From the NCBI GenBank assembly GCA_964454745.1, contig CAYVUI010000053.1, forward strand, positions 1 through 29,506: 29,506 nt of DNA, in the 5' to 3' direction. The position numbers were made by a program, and so were the translations under genes. The notes under the pieces are model-generated. The model did not search any database. It saw nothing but the letters and a program-made list of their open reading frames with translations, and was not told the DNA's origin. Positions 22,672-29,506 of this stretch are shown one piece after another; within the stretch, counting starts at the first letter, position 1; every line of letters starts with the position of its first letter. The DNA comes from CAYVUI01 sp964454745. Its GTDB lineage: Bacteria; Planctomycetota; Phycisphaerae; Sedimentisphaerales; Anaerohalosphaeraceae.

Positions 22672-24714
22672 TTAGCGTACTCTCAATTCCAGCCGGGCAT
22701 ATTCATCGAGGATATGGAAAAAATCCCTTGAAAGCTGCGGATCCATGGAAAGCTCTCTCGTGTTCGTATTGACCTGACCGGTATAGTTTTGCCGGGCGAC
22801 CAGTATTGTCCAGGGGCCGCGGACATCCAATGAACCGTCCTGGGTCAGTTCTTCAAAGGAGATGTACACCTCACACGTCCAGCCTTTGTCCTTATCCTTG
22901 GTCTGATTAAGTGTGCCATCCATTACGGATGCATAGTCCATGTTCAGCTTGTAATTTTTGCCGATTTCCCTGCCCTGGATTTTTTCTTTCTCCCAGAAGA
23001 GACTGTTCTTCTTGCCGTGAGGGGTCAGCCATATCTCCCAGTACCAGTCACTATAGAGCGGTTTTAAAAAAATCTCGCAGACATCACCGAGCCGATAGTG
23101 CGGCAGGTCATCTTTTTCGCCCTGGGCGAGGATGTCTGTATCCTCAAATGATGCCGCCACAGTGATATATTGGTCCCGGAAGGCGACCTTGAAACTGCCT
23201 TTTTCATTCGGTTCAGCCGAAGCGGAGTTCTTTGAACGCATGAGTTCATGTGACTGTGACCGCTTCCAGATCGGATCATCAAGCTTGCCGTCGATTTCAA
23301 GCGGCTTGCGAACGAACATAGCGGTCCGAACAGGCATATCTTTCAGGCCCCCGGCATTGGCCTCGAGAGGTTTGGCCGAAAAACGAAGCAGTCTTCCCTG
23401 TCCGCCCTTAAATTTGAGTTGGTAATATCCTGCCTTATTCTGATAGCTGGCACTTTCCACGGGATTCAACTGCCCCGTAGATGTATCATAGACATAGACG
23501 AAAGGATAGGCGTCGCTTGGATTGAAAATCGCCGTCACGCAAAGCGAGGCGTCATCACAGGCAAGACCTTTTCCATGCCGCTTGTTGACCAGCAGGACAT
23601 AATGATCCTTGTCCTGGGGATCATCCTGGTTGATGAATTCACCGATGATGAAATTGTCCGTCTCAAACCGCTCGATAACACTGGAACCGGAGTCCCCGTC
23701 GTTTGGAAACAATGTAGTTCCCTGTGGAATGGTTTGACCGGTGTGAAAGACATTTACACTCTTGAGCTTCATGAGAATGTGATCGATTGCCAGTATCTCT
23801 GCGTTGACCTTTTTTGCCATGTAATACTGATCGGTCGGCTCTCCGGTTTCGTGAGTAACCAGGCCCTCACCAAAATTTCCTGTGGGTGAAATCCGCCAGT
23901 TATAATACCAGATACCCTGTGCACCATAGGCCAGGTAGGAATAGACCTGCCAGTATATGTCTGACTCACTGACCGCCCGGTACCCGAAATGAGCATTGTT
24001 CAGGATAAATCCCATCAGGCCGATGTCATTTTGCAGGGCGTGCTTGCGAAAGGTTTCAAGGTTTGGATAATACTCCACGCGGTCACTTCCGTCATCCAGC
24101 GGGGGGTAGTGGCAGTTGAGCAGAACCGGCGGTTGTACTTCGCTGATATAATCCCGCATATAAGCATCATAATGGTAGCCGAATCTTGTCACACGGTGGG
24201 TATTTCGCTGCCAGGCCCAGTTGGGCAGCAGGTCGATAATTGGCAGTGTATTACGGTGATCCTTTGTATAAATGGTTTGCAATGCCTCTTTCAGTCCTTC
24301 AAAGGAATCCGGCTTGGGTTCGTCCATGAGCTGATAGCCGATGACCTTGCTTTGGCCGGGGTGGGGAAATGAGATCAGTTCTTTTAGCTTTTCCGGATTT
24401 TTATGCAGGTAGAGCCAGCCGCCGACCAGTACGTTTAGTCCTGCTTTTGTCGCATTTTCGTACTGTTCCTGCGTAACATTTACCATATTCAGGTTGCAGC
24501 CGGCATACATTTCAAATTCTTCCACTGTCCCGGGATACTTGGGAAAATACGCCCACGATGCCAATGGGAACTGCTGCTGTGCCCTGCGCCAGTTGTGCCA
24601 GCGATGGGAAGCCTGAACCGTTTCGCTGCTGATTTCAGCAAAACACTGGATAACAAAGCCTGTAATGATGAGCACAAACAGAAGCGTCATTCTTGATATG
24701 TTACCGTATTTCAT
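22672..24714 (-). CDS. Secreted TIM-barrel glycosidase-like protein with C-terminal CBM9-like domain
   Basis: The 680-aa protein has a signal peptide (about 1-26, cleavage after CFA) and a barrel of about 30-450 with a candidate catalytic pair in YQLMDEPKPD (D131, E132) and GAQGIWYYNWR near its end. Residues 462-680 resemble a family 9 carbohydrate-binding module: RKPLEIDGKLDDPIW (474-483), then DVCEIFLKP and GWTCEVYISFEELT. The function is likely binding and cutting of an extracellular glycan, but I cannot assign a family number. Its ATG overlaps the symporter stop (ATGA), so the two are translationally coupled. The next gene begins 19 bases later. Confidence 0.7.
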   Translation of the reverse strand: MKYGNISRMTLLFVLIITGFVIQCFAEISSETVQASHRWHNWRRAQQQFPLASWAYFPKYPGTVEEFEMYAGCNLNMVNVTQEQYENATKAGLNVLVGGWLYLHKNPEKLKELISFPHPGQSKVIGYQLMDEPKPDSFEGLKEALQTIYTKDHRNTLPIIDLLPNWAWQRNTHRVTRFGYHYDAYMRDYISEVQPPVLLNCHYPPLDDGSDRVEYYPNLETFRKHALQNDIGLMGFILNNAHFGYRAVSESDIYWQVYSYLAYGAQGIWYYNWRISPTGNFGEGLVTHETGEPTDQYYMAKKVNAEILAIDHILMKLKSVNVFHTGQTIPQGTTLFPNDGDSGSSVIERFETDNFIIGEFINQDDPQDKDHYVLLVNKRHGKGLACDDASLCVTAIFNPSDAYPFVYVYDTSTGQLNPVESASYQNKAGYYQLKFKGGQGRLLRFSAKPLEANAGGLKDMPVRTAMFVRKPLEIDGKLDDPIWKRSQSHELMRSKNSASAEPNEKGSFKVAFRDQYITVAASFEDTDILAQGEKDDLPHYRLGDVCEIFLKPLYSDWYWEIWLTPHGKKNSLFWEKEKIQGREIGKNYKLNMDYASVMDGTLNQTKDKDKGWTCEVYISFEELTQDGSLDVRGPWTILVARQNYTGQVNTNTRELSMDPQLSRDFFHILDEYARLELRVR

Positions 24715-26732
24715 TCGTTTTCTCCTTTGAATGGTTTATAATCTTCTTGTTCGTTTTCAACCTGTGCCCGGTTGTGGTCATCGATAACGGTACCATCATC
24801 CGAATAATCCCTGCCGGCAACAGAAAGCGTTTCAAACATATACCGGAGATCTTTCATGCCGCCGATGATGAACCAGACCGTTACAACCGAGCCTACGATC
24901 ATTGAAACCCAGACATAAAACTTCCAGAATCGCACCCAGTAGCGTTCGGGCAGCTCAATAAACTGATTGAGAACCATTCCCACGATAAACAGTGAAAACC
25001 AGATGAGTCCCCACAATACCACAGACAACCGGATCAGTTTATCTCGATAAGTAAATTCCCTGCCTCCCAAAAGGGCCTTTAGTCCCTTTGCCTCTTCAAG
25101 CTTCTCAGTAACCTGGTCCTCCTGGATTGCATATTTCCCCCTGTGGAGCAGCTTGTCGAGATTATAAGGAGGCTTACGGTCAAGCAGAGAAACCACGATA
25201 TATACGAGAATCGCTGCAATGGAAGACCAGAAACCCAGGACCGCCCCTGTCTTGGAGGCAATAAAAGCCAATATCTCATTTTGAAATGGATTTCTCGAAT
25301 GCATCTGGATCAGGATGACACCGGTCGTGGCAAGAGTACCGCCGGTGATCATGGCCAGCCAGGCAGCCAGCGTAGTTCCCTTTTTCCAGTAGAGACCGCC
25401 GATAATCGCCGCCCCGACACCTCCCATGAAAATCGCACCTGTGATCTGGAAATACATCAGGATATCCTGGCTCTGCCGGAAAAAATAACTCCACGTAAAG
25501 ACAAAGATTGCTACGCCAATAATGGAAAGGCGGAGAACCAGCATGTGCTGTTTTGGGGAAAACGGCTTTTGGCGAAATGGGAGAATTACATCCTGAATGA
25601 AAATACTTCCCCAGGTATGCAGATAAGTATCGTGCGTACTGATAAAGGCTGCGAGCATGACGGCACAAAAGGCTCCGATCAGGCCTTTGGGCAGAATATT
25701 AACCAGCACCAGCGGTACGTTGACTTGCCCCTGAATCTGCTCGTTATCAATTTTAGAAAGCGTTTCATTGACCTGGGTGGAAATGTGAGTAAAATCCGGA
25801 TGCTGCATGATCACATAGGCATTTACCGCAAGGAGCAGCAACAATAGTGTCAATGCGACAAATCGCCAGTTGGCAAGGATCATCGCCATTTTCTGTTCGT
25901 GAGGATTCTTTGATGAGCAGAAATATCCCTGTTGGCCCTGCCAGGAGATCACACCGTAGAACCAGCCGAATGCCAAAATCAGGAAAAACCATACGTTGAA
26001 ATCGGAGATCCCGCCGGTTGCAAATGGATTGACCCGGGACTGATCCGGGGGAGCCATTTTCAGACCCTCAAACAACATATCCAGGTCAAACTTGGTAAAG
26101 AGAAAAATCAGGATAATAATAAAAACAATGTTGCAGAAAATGCCCTGGAGAAAGTCCGTGACAATCACCGCGATCTGCCCGCCGACGAAGGTAAAGAAAA
26201 GCGAGATGCAAAGCAGGAAAAACATAATAAACAAAAATGTAGAGATTTGTATACCGAGAAAATCAAAGTGTGAGGGAAATCCGCAAAAATAGATAAAGAA
26301 GCGGGAGCCGACGGCCGGGAAAATTCCAAAATTGACAATGCCAGCCGAAAAACCCACGATACCGGCAAAGATCCGGAAACGACGGCTGTATCGAAGCTCA
26401 AAGAACTGGGCAAGAGTAAACACACGCGTCTGACGATACCGATAGACCACCCAGCCGGTGACGGCAATGACGATGCTGACTGCGAAAAAGATAAACTGCC
26501 ACCAGACCGCGGTAAACCCGGCTTTGTAGTATTTCTGAAATTCTGCAATGACCGTGATCGCTCCAAGGCTGGAAATCCCGTAAGCAACCGCCAGCACGTA
26601 TCTGCCGGCGCAACGGTTTGCCGCCATGAAGTCGGCGACACTGCGTGTAAAACGCTTGGTAAACCAGGCCATAAGGATAAAAAATAGTGTAACACATCCG
26701 ACGATGAGCCAATCAAGCAAATGCAGATTCAA
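24711..26732 (-). CDS. Sodium:solute symporter (SSS family)
   Basis: A large (673 aa) integral membrane protein with about 13 or 14 hydrophobic helices. Family marks are VADFMAANRCAGRYVLAVAY, LGAITVIAEFQKYYKAGFTA, FVGGQIAVIVTDFLQGIFCN and LIGAFCAVMLAAFISTHDTY. SSS transporters use the sodium gradient to import sugars, sialic acid, amino acids or vitamins. A long, charged C-terminal extension with two further helices is typical of planctomycete homologues. Start is TTG 26732 with GGAG 6 bases ahead; no ATG fits better. Position among glycosidases suggests a mono- or oligosaccharide substrate. Confidence 0.9.
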   Translation of the reverse strand: MNLHLLDWLIVGCVTLFFILMAWFTKRFTRSVADFMAANRCAGRYVLAVAYGISSLGAITVIAEFQKYYKAGFTAVWWQFIFFAVSIVIAVTGWVVYRYRQTRVFTLAQFFELRYSRRFRIFAGIVGFSAGIVNFGIFPAVGSRFFIYFCGFPSHFDFLGIQISTFLFIMFFLLCISLFFTFVGGQIAVIVTDFLQGIFCNIVFIIILIFLFTKFDLDMLFEGLKMAPPDQSRVNPFATGGISDFNVWFFLILAFGWFYGVISWQGQQGYFCSSKNPHEQKMAMILANWRFVALTLLLLLLAVNAYVIMQHPDFTHISTQVNETLSKIDNEQIQGQVNVPLVLVNILPKGLIGAFCAVMLAAFISTHDTYLHTWGSIFIQDVILPFRQKPFSPKQHMLVLRLSIIGVAIFVFTWSYFFRQSQDILMYFQITGAIFMGGVGAAIIGGLYWKKGTTLAAWLAMITGGTLATTGVILIQMHSRNPFQNEILAFIASKTGAVLGFWSSIAAILVYIVVSLLDRKPPYNLDKLLHRGKYAIQEDQVTEKLEEAKGLKALLGGREFTYRDKLIRLSVVLWGLIWFSLFIVGMVLNQFIELPERYWVRFWKFYVWVSMIVGSVVTVWFIIGGMKDLRYMFETLSVAGRDYSDDGTVIDDHNRAQVENEQEDYKPFKGENE

Positions 26733-26883
26733 TGAAGTCTCCTCTATTCTCTTAAACCGTTTTTTCCATGTTTTATATACCAGGCCTTTGCTTGGATACG
26801 GTTATAATGCAATGTAATTTCAGCGTTTGCCTGTTACTCCAGGCCAACAAGTGTTTCAACTCATACAGGAATGCTTACTGAAT

Positions 26884-27705
26884 CTACCAGTAGTATTCTC
26901 TGTCCTGGCTGGGCCAGTGATCATATTTGCCATCACGTTGCGGATCCTGAAGAATGGATTCGCCTTCTTTGGCCATCACATCAGGCTTGACCCACTCCAC
27001 GGCGCCGTCGACTCGCACGCGGTTTCCTCCTTCCGGTATCATGTATCCATCCTTCGATTTTCCACGATGTGCAATAACCGTAGCGGAATCGTTCCAACCG
27101 GTCGTCCAGCGGATGTTCAGGTCAGCAGCAAGGAGTTTGTCGCCACGGTCTCCCACTTTCGCGGCGGATTCTTTAACGGTAGTCGGTTCAGGTATCACGA
27201 CACCCGAAGAAATTTCACCAAGGGTCATGTTGACCATCCCGGCCAGGTTTGCCAGCCCGACATAGTAATGAAACCCGTCACCATGAGCCTGCGGCCGGTT
27301 GCCCTGAAAGTTATCTTTTTTCAGAAAGCCCAACTGCCCGCCTTTCGAAACCAGGGTCGGACAGATCCAAAATTCATACTCGATCTGATACGAATCTTCG
27401 ATATAGTCATACACACTCTGGAGGAACATATAAGGAATGATCGGACCGATGGGTTCACCGATTTTGGGGATCCTGTATCCGCCCGAATTGTTCGAAAGCA
27501 GTGCACTATTGGGCAGCCAGCGGTTCCAATCCGCGGAATAAGTACTATGAATGATACCGATCTGATGGAAATTCGACGAGCAAACTGCTTTCCTGGCCAG
27601 GCTTTTGACCTTGGAAAGGGCCGGCAGTAAAATGCTCATCAGCAGGGCGATGATCGATATGACAACCAGCAATTCGATCAATGTGAAACCTCTGTTCTTT
27701 TTCAT
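26884..27705 (-). CDS. Prepilin-like protein (type II secretion/pseudopilin-type)
   Basis: The N-terminus MKKNRGFTLIELLVVISIIA is a classic prepilin leader: cleavage after Gly with the +5 Glu present. A long helix (SILLPALSKVKSLARKAVCS) leads into a soluble domain with a C-terminal DGAVEWVKP and DREYYW pattern common in the planctomycete/lentisphaere DUF1559-like pseudopilins. I chose ATG 27705, with AAGGA 6 bases ahead; an ATG at 27720 overlaps the lacI stop and lacks a site of its own. It lies between the regulator and the symporter of the carbohydrate locus. In these phyla such proteins are numerous and are often found next to glycan genes; their function is not known. Confidence 0.8.
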   Translation of the reverse strand: MKKNRGFTLIELLVVISIIALLMSILLPALSKVKSLARKAVCSSNFHQIGIIHSTYSADWNRWLPNSALLSNNSGGYRIPKIGEPIGPIIPYMFLQSVYDYIEDSYQIEYEFWICPTLVSKGGQLGFLKKDNFQGNRPQAHGDGFHYYVGLANLAGMVNMTLGEISSGVVIPEPTTVKESAAKVGDRGDKLLAADLNIRWTTGWNDSATVIAHRGKSKDGYMIPEGGNRVRVDGAVEWVKPDVMAKEGESILQDPQRDGKYDHWPSQDREYYW

Positions 27706-27719
27706 CCTTTTTCCTTTCA

Positions 27720-28775
27720 TCAGGCCGATTCACGGCTGATAATTTCGGCTCTTACCAAAACCCCCTTATCGCGGTCCTCTTCAAATGTATCTTCAACCAT
27801 ATCAATCAGCATATCTACCCCAATGTCAGAGATATACTGGTGTTTGAGGTCCACGGAAGTCAGCGTCGGATGCATATATGAAACAAAATCCTCGTTTCCA
27901 CTGCCTGACACAGCAACATCTCCGGGTACATCGTAACCTCTTTCCCGAAGGGTAAGAATCAGTTTTGCTGCCCAGTGATCACTGCAGGTGACAATGGCAT
28001 CGGCCTGGTTTTTAACCACAAGGTCGTCAATAATCTGGTTGGCGATATTGGTGTCAATGGTATGGAGAATGTGGGTAGGTTTTTTCTTTTGTGAGCCGAT
28101 CCAAATCAGTTCATTGTTGAAATTGAGCCCAAGTCTCTTTTGTGCATCCAGAAAGCCTTTAAATACCTTTGGCCCGGTGATCCAGGAAAGATCGCTAAGC
28201 GCCAGTGCGATTCTTTTCCTTCCTTTACTGTAGTGGTATTGGACTAATTGTTTTCCCTCGTATTCGAAATCAAGACCCACATAGTAGGCATCTTCCATTT
28301 CCGGGGGATCAATAAAGAGGACATTTCGTATCGAGGATTCAAATATTAAGTTTGGAATCAGGGACTGCCGGCCCGGGTAAGCGTGGTGCATGCAGATCAG
28401 GCCGTCAATTCCACGTCCGATAAATTCATCAAGGCATTCATTGATAAGCCCAGGTTCGGGCTGTTCGTGAAGGGTCAATACGTGATATCCCCGCTGGCGT
28501 GCACGGGTACTAATCTGGGCAAAACGCACGCTATTGGCAAAAATCGGGATTGGATCAATTAGAAGACCGAGTGTTTTACTCTTTTTGCCGGCCAATTGTC
28601 GAGCTACGAGGTTGGGTTTATAGTTCATCTGATTGGCAATTCGGCGTACTTTTTCGGCGGTTTTCTCGCCCACGCGCACATTTTTGCCGCCTGTTCCCTG
28701 TAAAACCCGTCCTACGGTCGCCAGGGAAACCCCTGCCACTTCAGCAACATCTATCATTCTTGTCGTTTTGGCCAT
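27720..28775 (-). CDS. LacI-family transcriptional regulator
   Basis: The 351-aa protein has an N-terminal helix-turn-helix (MIDVAEVAGVSLATVGRVLQ), a hinge helix (YKPNLVARQLAGKKSKTLGL) and a periplasmic-binding-like effector domain (DGLICMHHAYPG, ADAIVTCSDHWAAKLI, PGDVAVSGSGNEDFVSYMHP, LTSVDL). Such proteins repress sugar-use genes until an inducer binds. An unusual GGKNVRV insertion follows the recognition helix. It heads the carbohydrate locus, overlapping nothing, with the prepilin-like gene just after it. Two dyad repeats upstream (28854-28892) are likely its operators. Confidence 0.9.
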   Translation of the reverse strand: MAKTTRMIDVAEVAGVSLATVGRVLQGTGGKNVRVGEKTAEKVRRIANQMNYKPNLVARQLAGKKSKTLGLLIDPIPIFANSVRFAQISTRARQRGYHVLTLHEQPEPGLINECLDEFIGRGIDGLICMHHAYPGRQSLIPNLIFESSIRNVLFIDPPEMEDAYYVGLDFEYEGKQLVQYHYSKGRKRIALALSDLSWITGPKVFKGFLDAQKRLGLNFNNELIWIGSQKKKPTHILHTIDTNIANQIIDDLVVKNQADAIVTCSDHWAAKLILTLRERGYDVPGDVAVSGSGNEDFVSYMHPTLTSVDLKHQYISDIGVDMLIDMVEDTFEEDRDKGVLVRAEIISRESA

Positions 28776-28853
28776 AACCCGTTGCCTGATTTATTTTTTT
28801 GCCTAAATAATATTTTTCTCTTGATTCAGCGTGCCATCAGGGCTTATAATAAC

Positions 28854-28892
28854 TGATATAGCGTTCTATCACTTATCATGATATAGCGCTCT
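28854..28892. promoter_or_regulatory. Two LacI-type operator candidates, 25 bases apart
   Basis: TGATATAGCGTTCT (28854-28867) and TGATATAGCGCTCT (28879-28892) are near-identical and 25 bases apart. Each has the central CG typical of LacI-family sites. The first is part of the dyad GATATAGCGTTCTATC (28855-28870); the second is framed by TCATGA on both sides (28876-28881 and 28892-28897). They lie between lacI and the divergent DNRLRE-type gene, so they could control both directions. Confidence 0.55.
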
Positions 28893-28949
28893 CATGAATG
28901 AGTCAAGAAAAATTTAGAAAGGAAAACGAGAAAATTTAGAAACTGACAC

Positions 28950-28973
28950 GCCGATACATTTCATTGTTTCGGC
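28950..28973 (+). other. Hairpin in the leader of the DNRLRE-type gene
   Basis: GCCGATACA (28950-28958) and TGTTTCGGC (28965-28973) pair around a 6-base loop with one mismatch. A short T-run (CTTTTT) follows. It lies 37 bases ahead of the ATG at 29010. It could be a weak terminator, an attenuator or an mRNA-stabilising hairpin; sequence alone does not decide. Confidence 0.35.
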
Positions 28974-29009
28974 ACAATCTTTTTAATCTCTTATTTGGAG
29001 GAGAAAAAA

Positions 29010-29486
29010 ATGAAAAAAGTTATGTTGTTTGTTCTGGTCACTGCACTTGTCGCATCAAGCATTTCTTTAGCAGTGGTAACCGACATTGTCGTCAGTGCGG
29101 ATACTGACATCCGTACAGCTGCACCGGATTATGCCAAGGCGAACCGTACCGAGCATTTCATTGTCAATGCAAGTACAACCAATGCTGCCAAGGCATATCT
29201 CAAATTTGAACTCCCGGCGGATTTCCAGTCTGCCACGGACGCAGAGCTGACCCTGACCCGCGCGGTCACGGGTGCATGGAGCTTTGAATACTGGCTTTAT
29301 GCCCTCAAAGACAACGCTGTGGGAAATGACTGGCCAGAATTGTCACCAGGTGCGAATGCAGGGAATCCATACACAACCGGAATGACTTGGAACAACGCGC
29401 CTGGCAATAATCCTGCAGACGCAGGTTTTACTTCCGACGTTACCCCCTTGTTAGCTAGTTCCTGTTGCGGAAAGCCTGAAATTTGA
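29010..29486 (+). CDS. Secreted DNRLRE-domain protein, frameshifted and cut by the window end
   Basis: ATG 29010 is preceded by GGAGG at 8 bases. The first 22 residues are a signal peptide (MKKVMLFVLVTALVASSISL). The body resembles the DNRLRE domain, a surface-protein beta-sandwich: VVSADTDIRTAAPDY, AYLKFELPADFQSATDAELT, WNNAPGNNPADAGF and DVTPLL. In this frame the protein ends abruptly at 29486 with SSCCGKPEI. If one base is skipped near 29460, the other frame continues PVAESLKFEVSYFAA to the window end, as expected for the family. A one-base insertion (or two-base deletion), real or from assembly, is therefore likely. Confidence 0.7.
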   Translation: MKKVMLFVLVTALVASSISLAVVTDIVVSADTDIRTAAPDYAKANRTEHFIVNASTTNAAKAYLKFELPADFQSATDAELTLTRAVTGAWSFEYWLYALKDNAVGNDWPELSPGANAGNPYTTGMTWNNAPGNNPADAGFTSDVTPLLASSCCGKPEI

Positions 29487-29506
29487 GGTTTCATATTTTG
29501 CAGCTT

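Noticed and set aside
26733..26883. Possible second LacI operator upstream of the symporter
   Set aside because: The stretch GGATACGGTTATAATG resembles but does not align with the repeated TGATATAGCGYTCT motif.
26827..27630. Long plus-strand open frame of 267 codons
   Set aside because: It is antisense to the prepilin-like gene, has no ribosome site and shows no family features.

Overview
The window looks like a contig from an anaerobic planctomycete-type bacterium of the Phycisphaerae/Sedimentisphaerales kind. This is inferred from a dockerin-like C-terminal tail of the form GDVNxDxxVNLxDFxxxAxxWL on a secreted protein, two prepilin-type proteins with N-terminal GFTLIELLVVI segments, LamG and DNRLRE secreted proteins, and a LacI/SSS/DUF4091/UroD polysaccharide locus. 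The anaerobic call rests on a HydG-type radical SAM enzyme and a NikR regulator. I found no rRNA, tRNA or CRISPR.

Layout. (1) 1-1032: the 3' end of a secreted LamG protein. (2) 1207-1583: an internally deleted IS630-family element that keeps both terminal inverted repeats. (3) 1628-9219, minus strand: a tight 12-gene run. From promoter to end it encodes a NifX/NifB-like protein, a DUF89 phosphatase-like protein, a Gly-rich zinc ribbon, a J-domain protein, a methyltransferase, a HydG-like radical SAM enzyme, a 97-aa unknown, a hotdog thioesterase, an MBL-fold hydrolase, a 132-aa unknown, a TYW1-like radical SAM protein and an FMN-binding split-barrel protein. A good -24/-12 (sigma-54) promoter and a pair of TGCA-type dyads precede it. 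Directly upstream (9423-10757) is a PAS-AAA-Fis sigma-54 activator. The HydG has Gly in place of the second Cys of its C-terminal CX2CX22C cluster motif.

(4) 11096-16264: a nikR-cupin pair (minus) diverges from a plus-strand run of secreted dockerin-tailed protein, prepilin-like protein, metal-binding lipoprotein, ABC ATPase and ABC permease. The last four genes overlap or touch. An operator-like repeat sits just downstream of a TTGACA promoter between the two units. This reads as a metal (possibly nickel) homeostasis region.

(5) 16365-28775, minus: a carbohydrate-utilisation locus. It holds a LacI regulator, a prepilin-like protein, an SSS symporter, a secreted TIM-barrel protein with a CBM9-like domain, a GH123-like DUF4091 protein, a UroD/MtaA-family protein, a sialidase-fold protein and a cytoplasmic clan-GH-A glycosidase. 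The extracellular enzymes would release sugars, the symporter would import them, and the cytoplasmic enzymes would finish the job. Two repeated dyads upstream of lacI are likely operators. (6) 29010-29506: a secreted DNRLRE-type protein with an apparent frameshift close to the window end.

The two stretches most worth attention are the sigma-54-controlled HydG-variant operon and the NikR-linked metal transport operon with a prepilin-like member.
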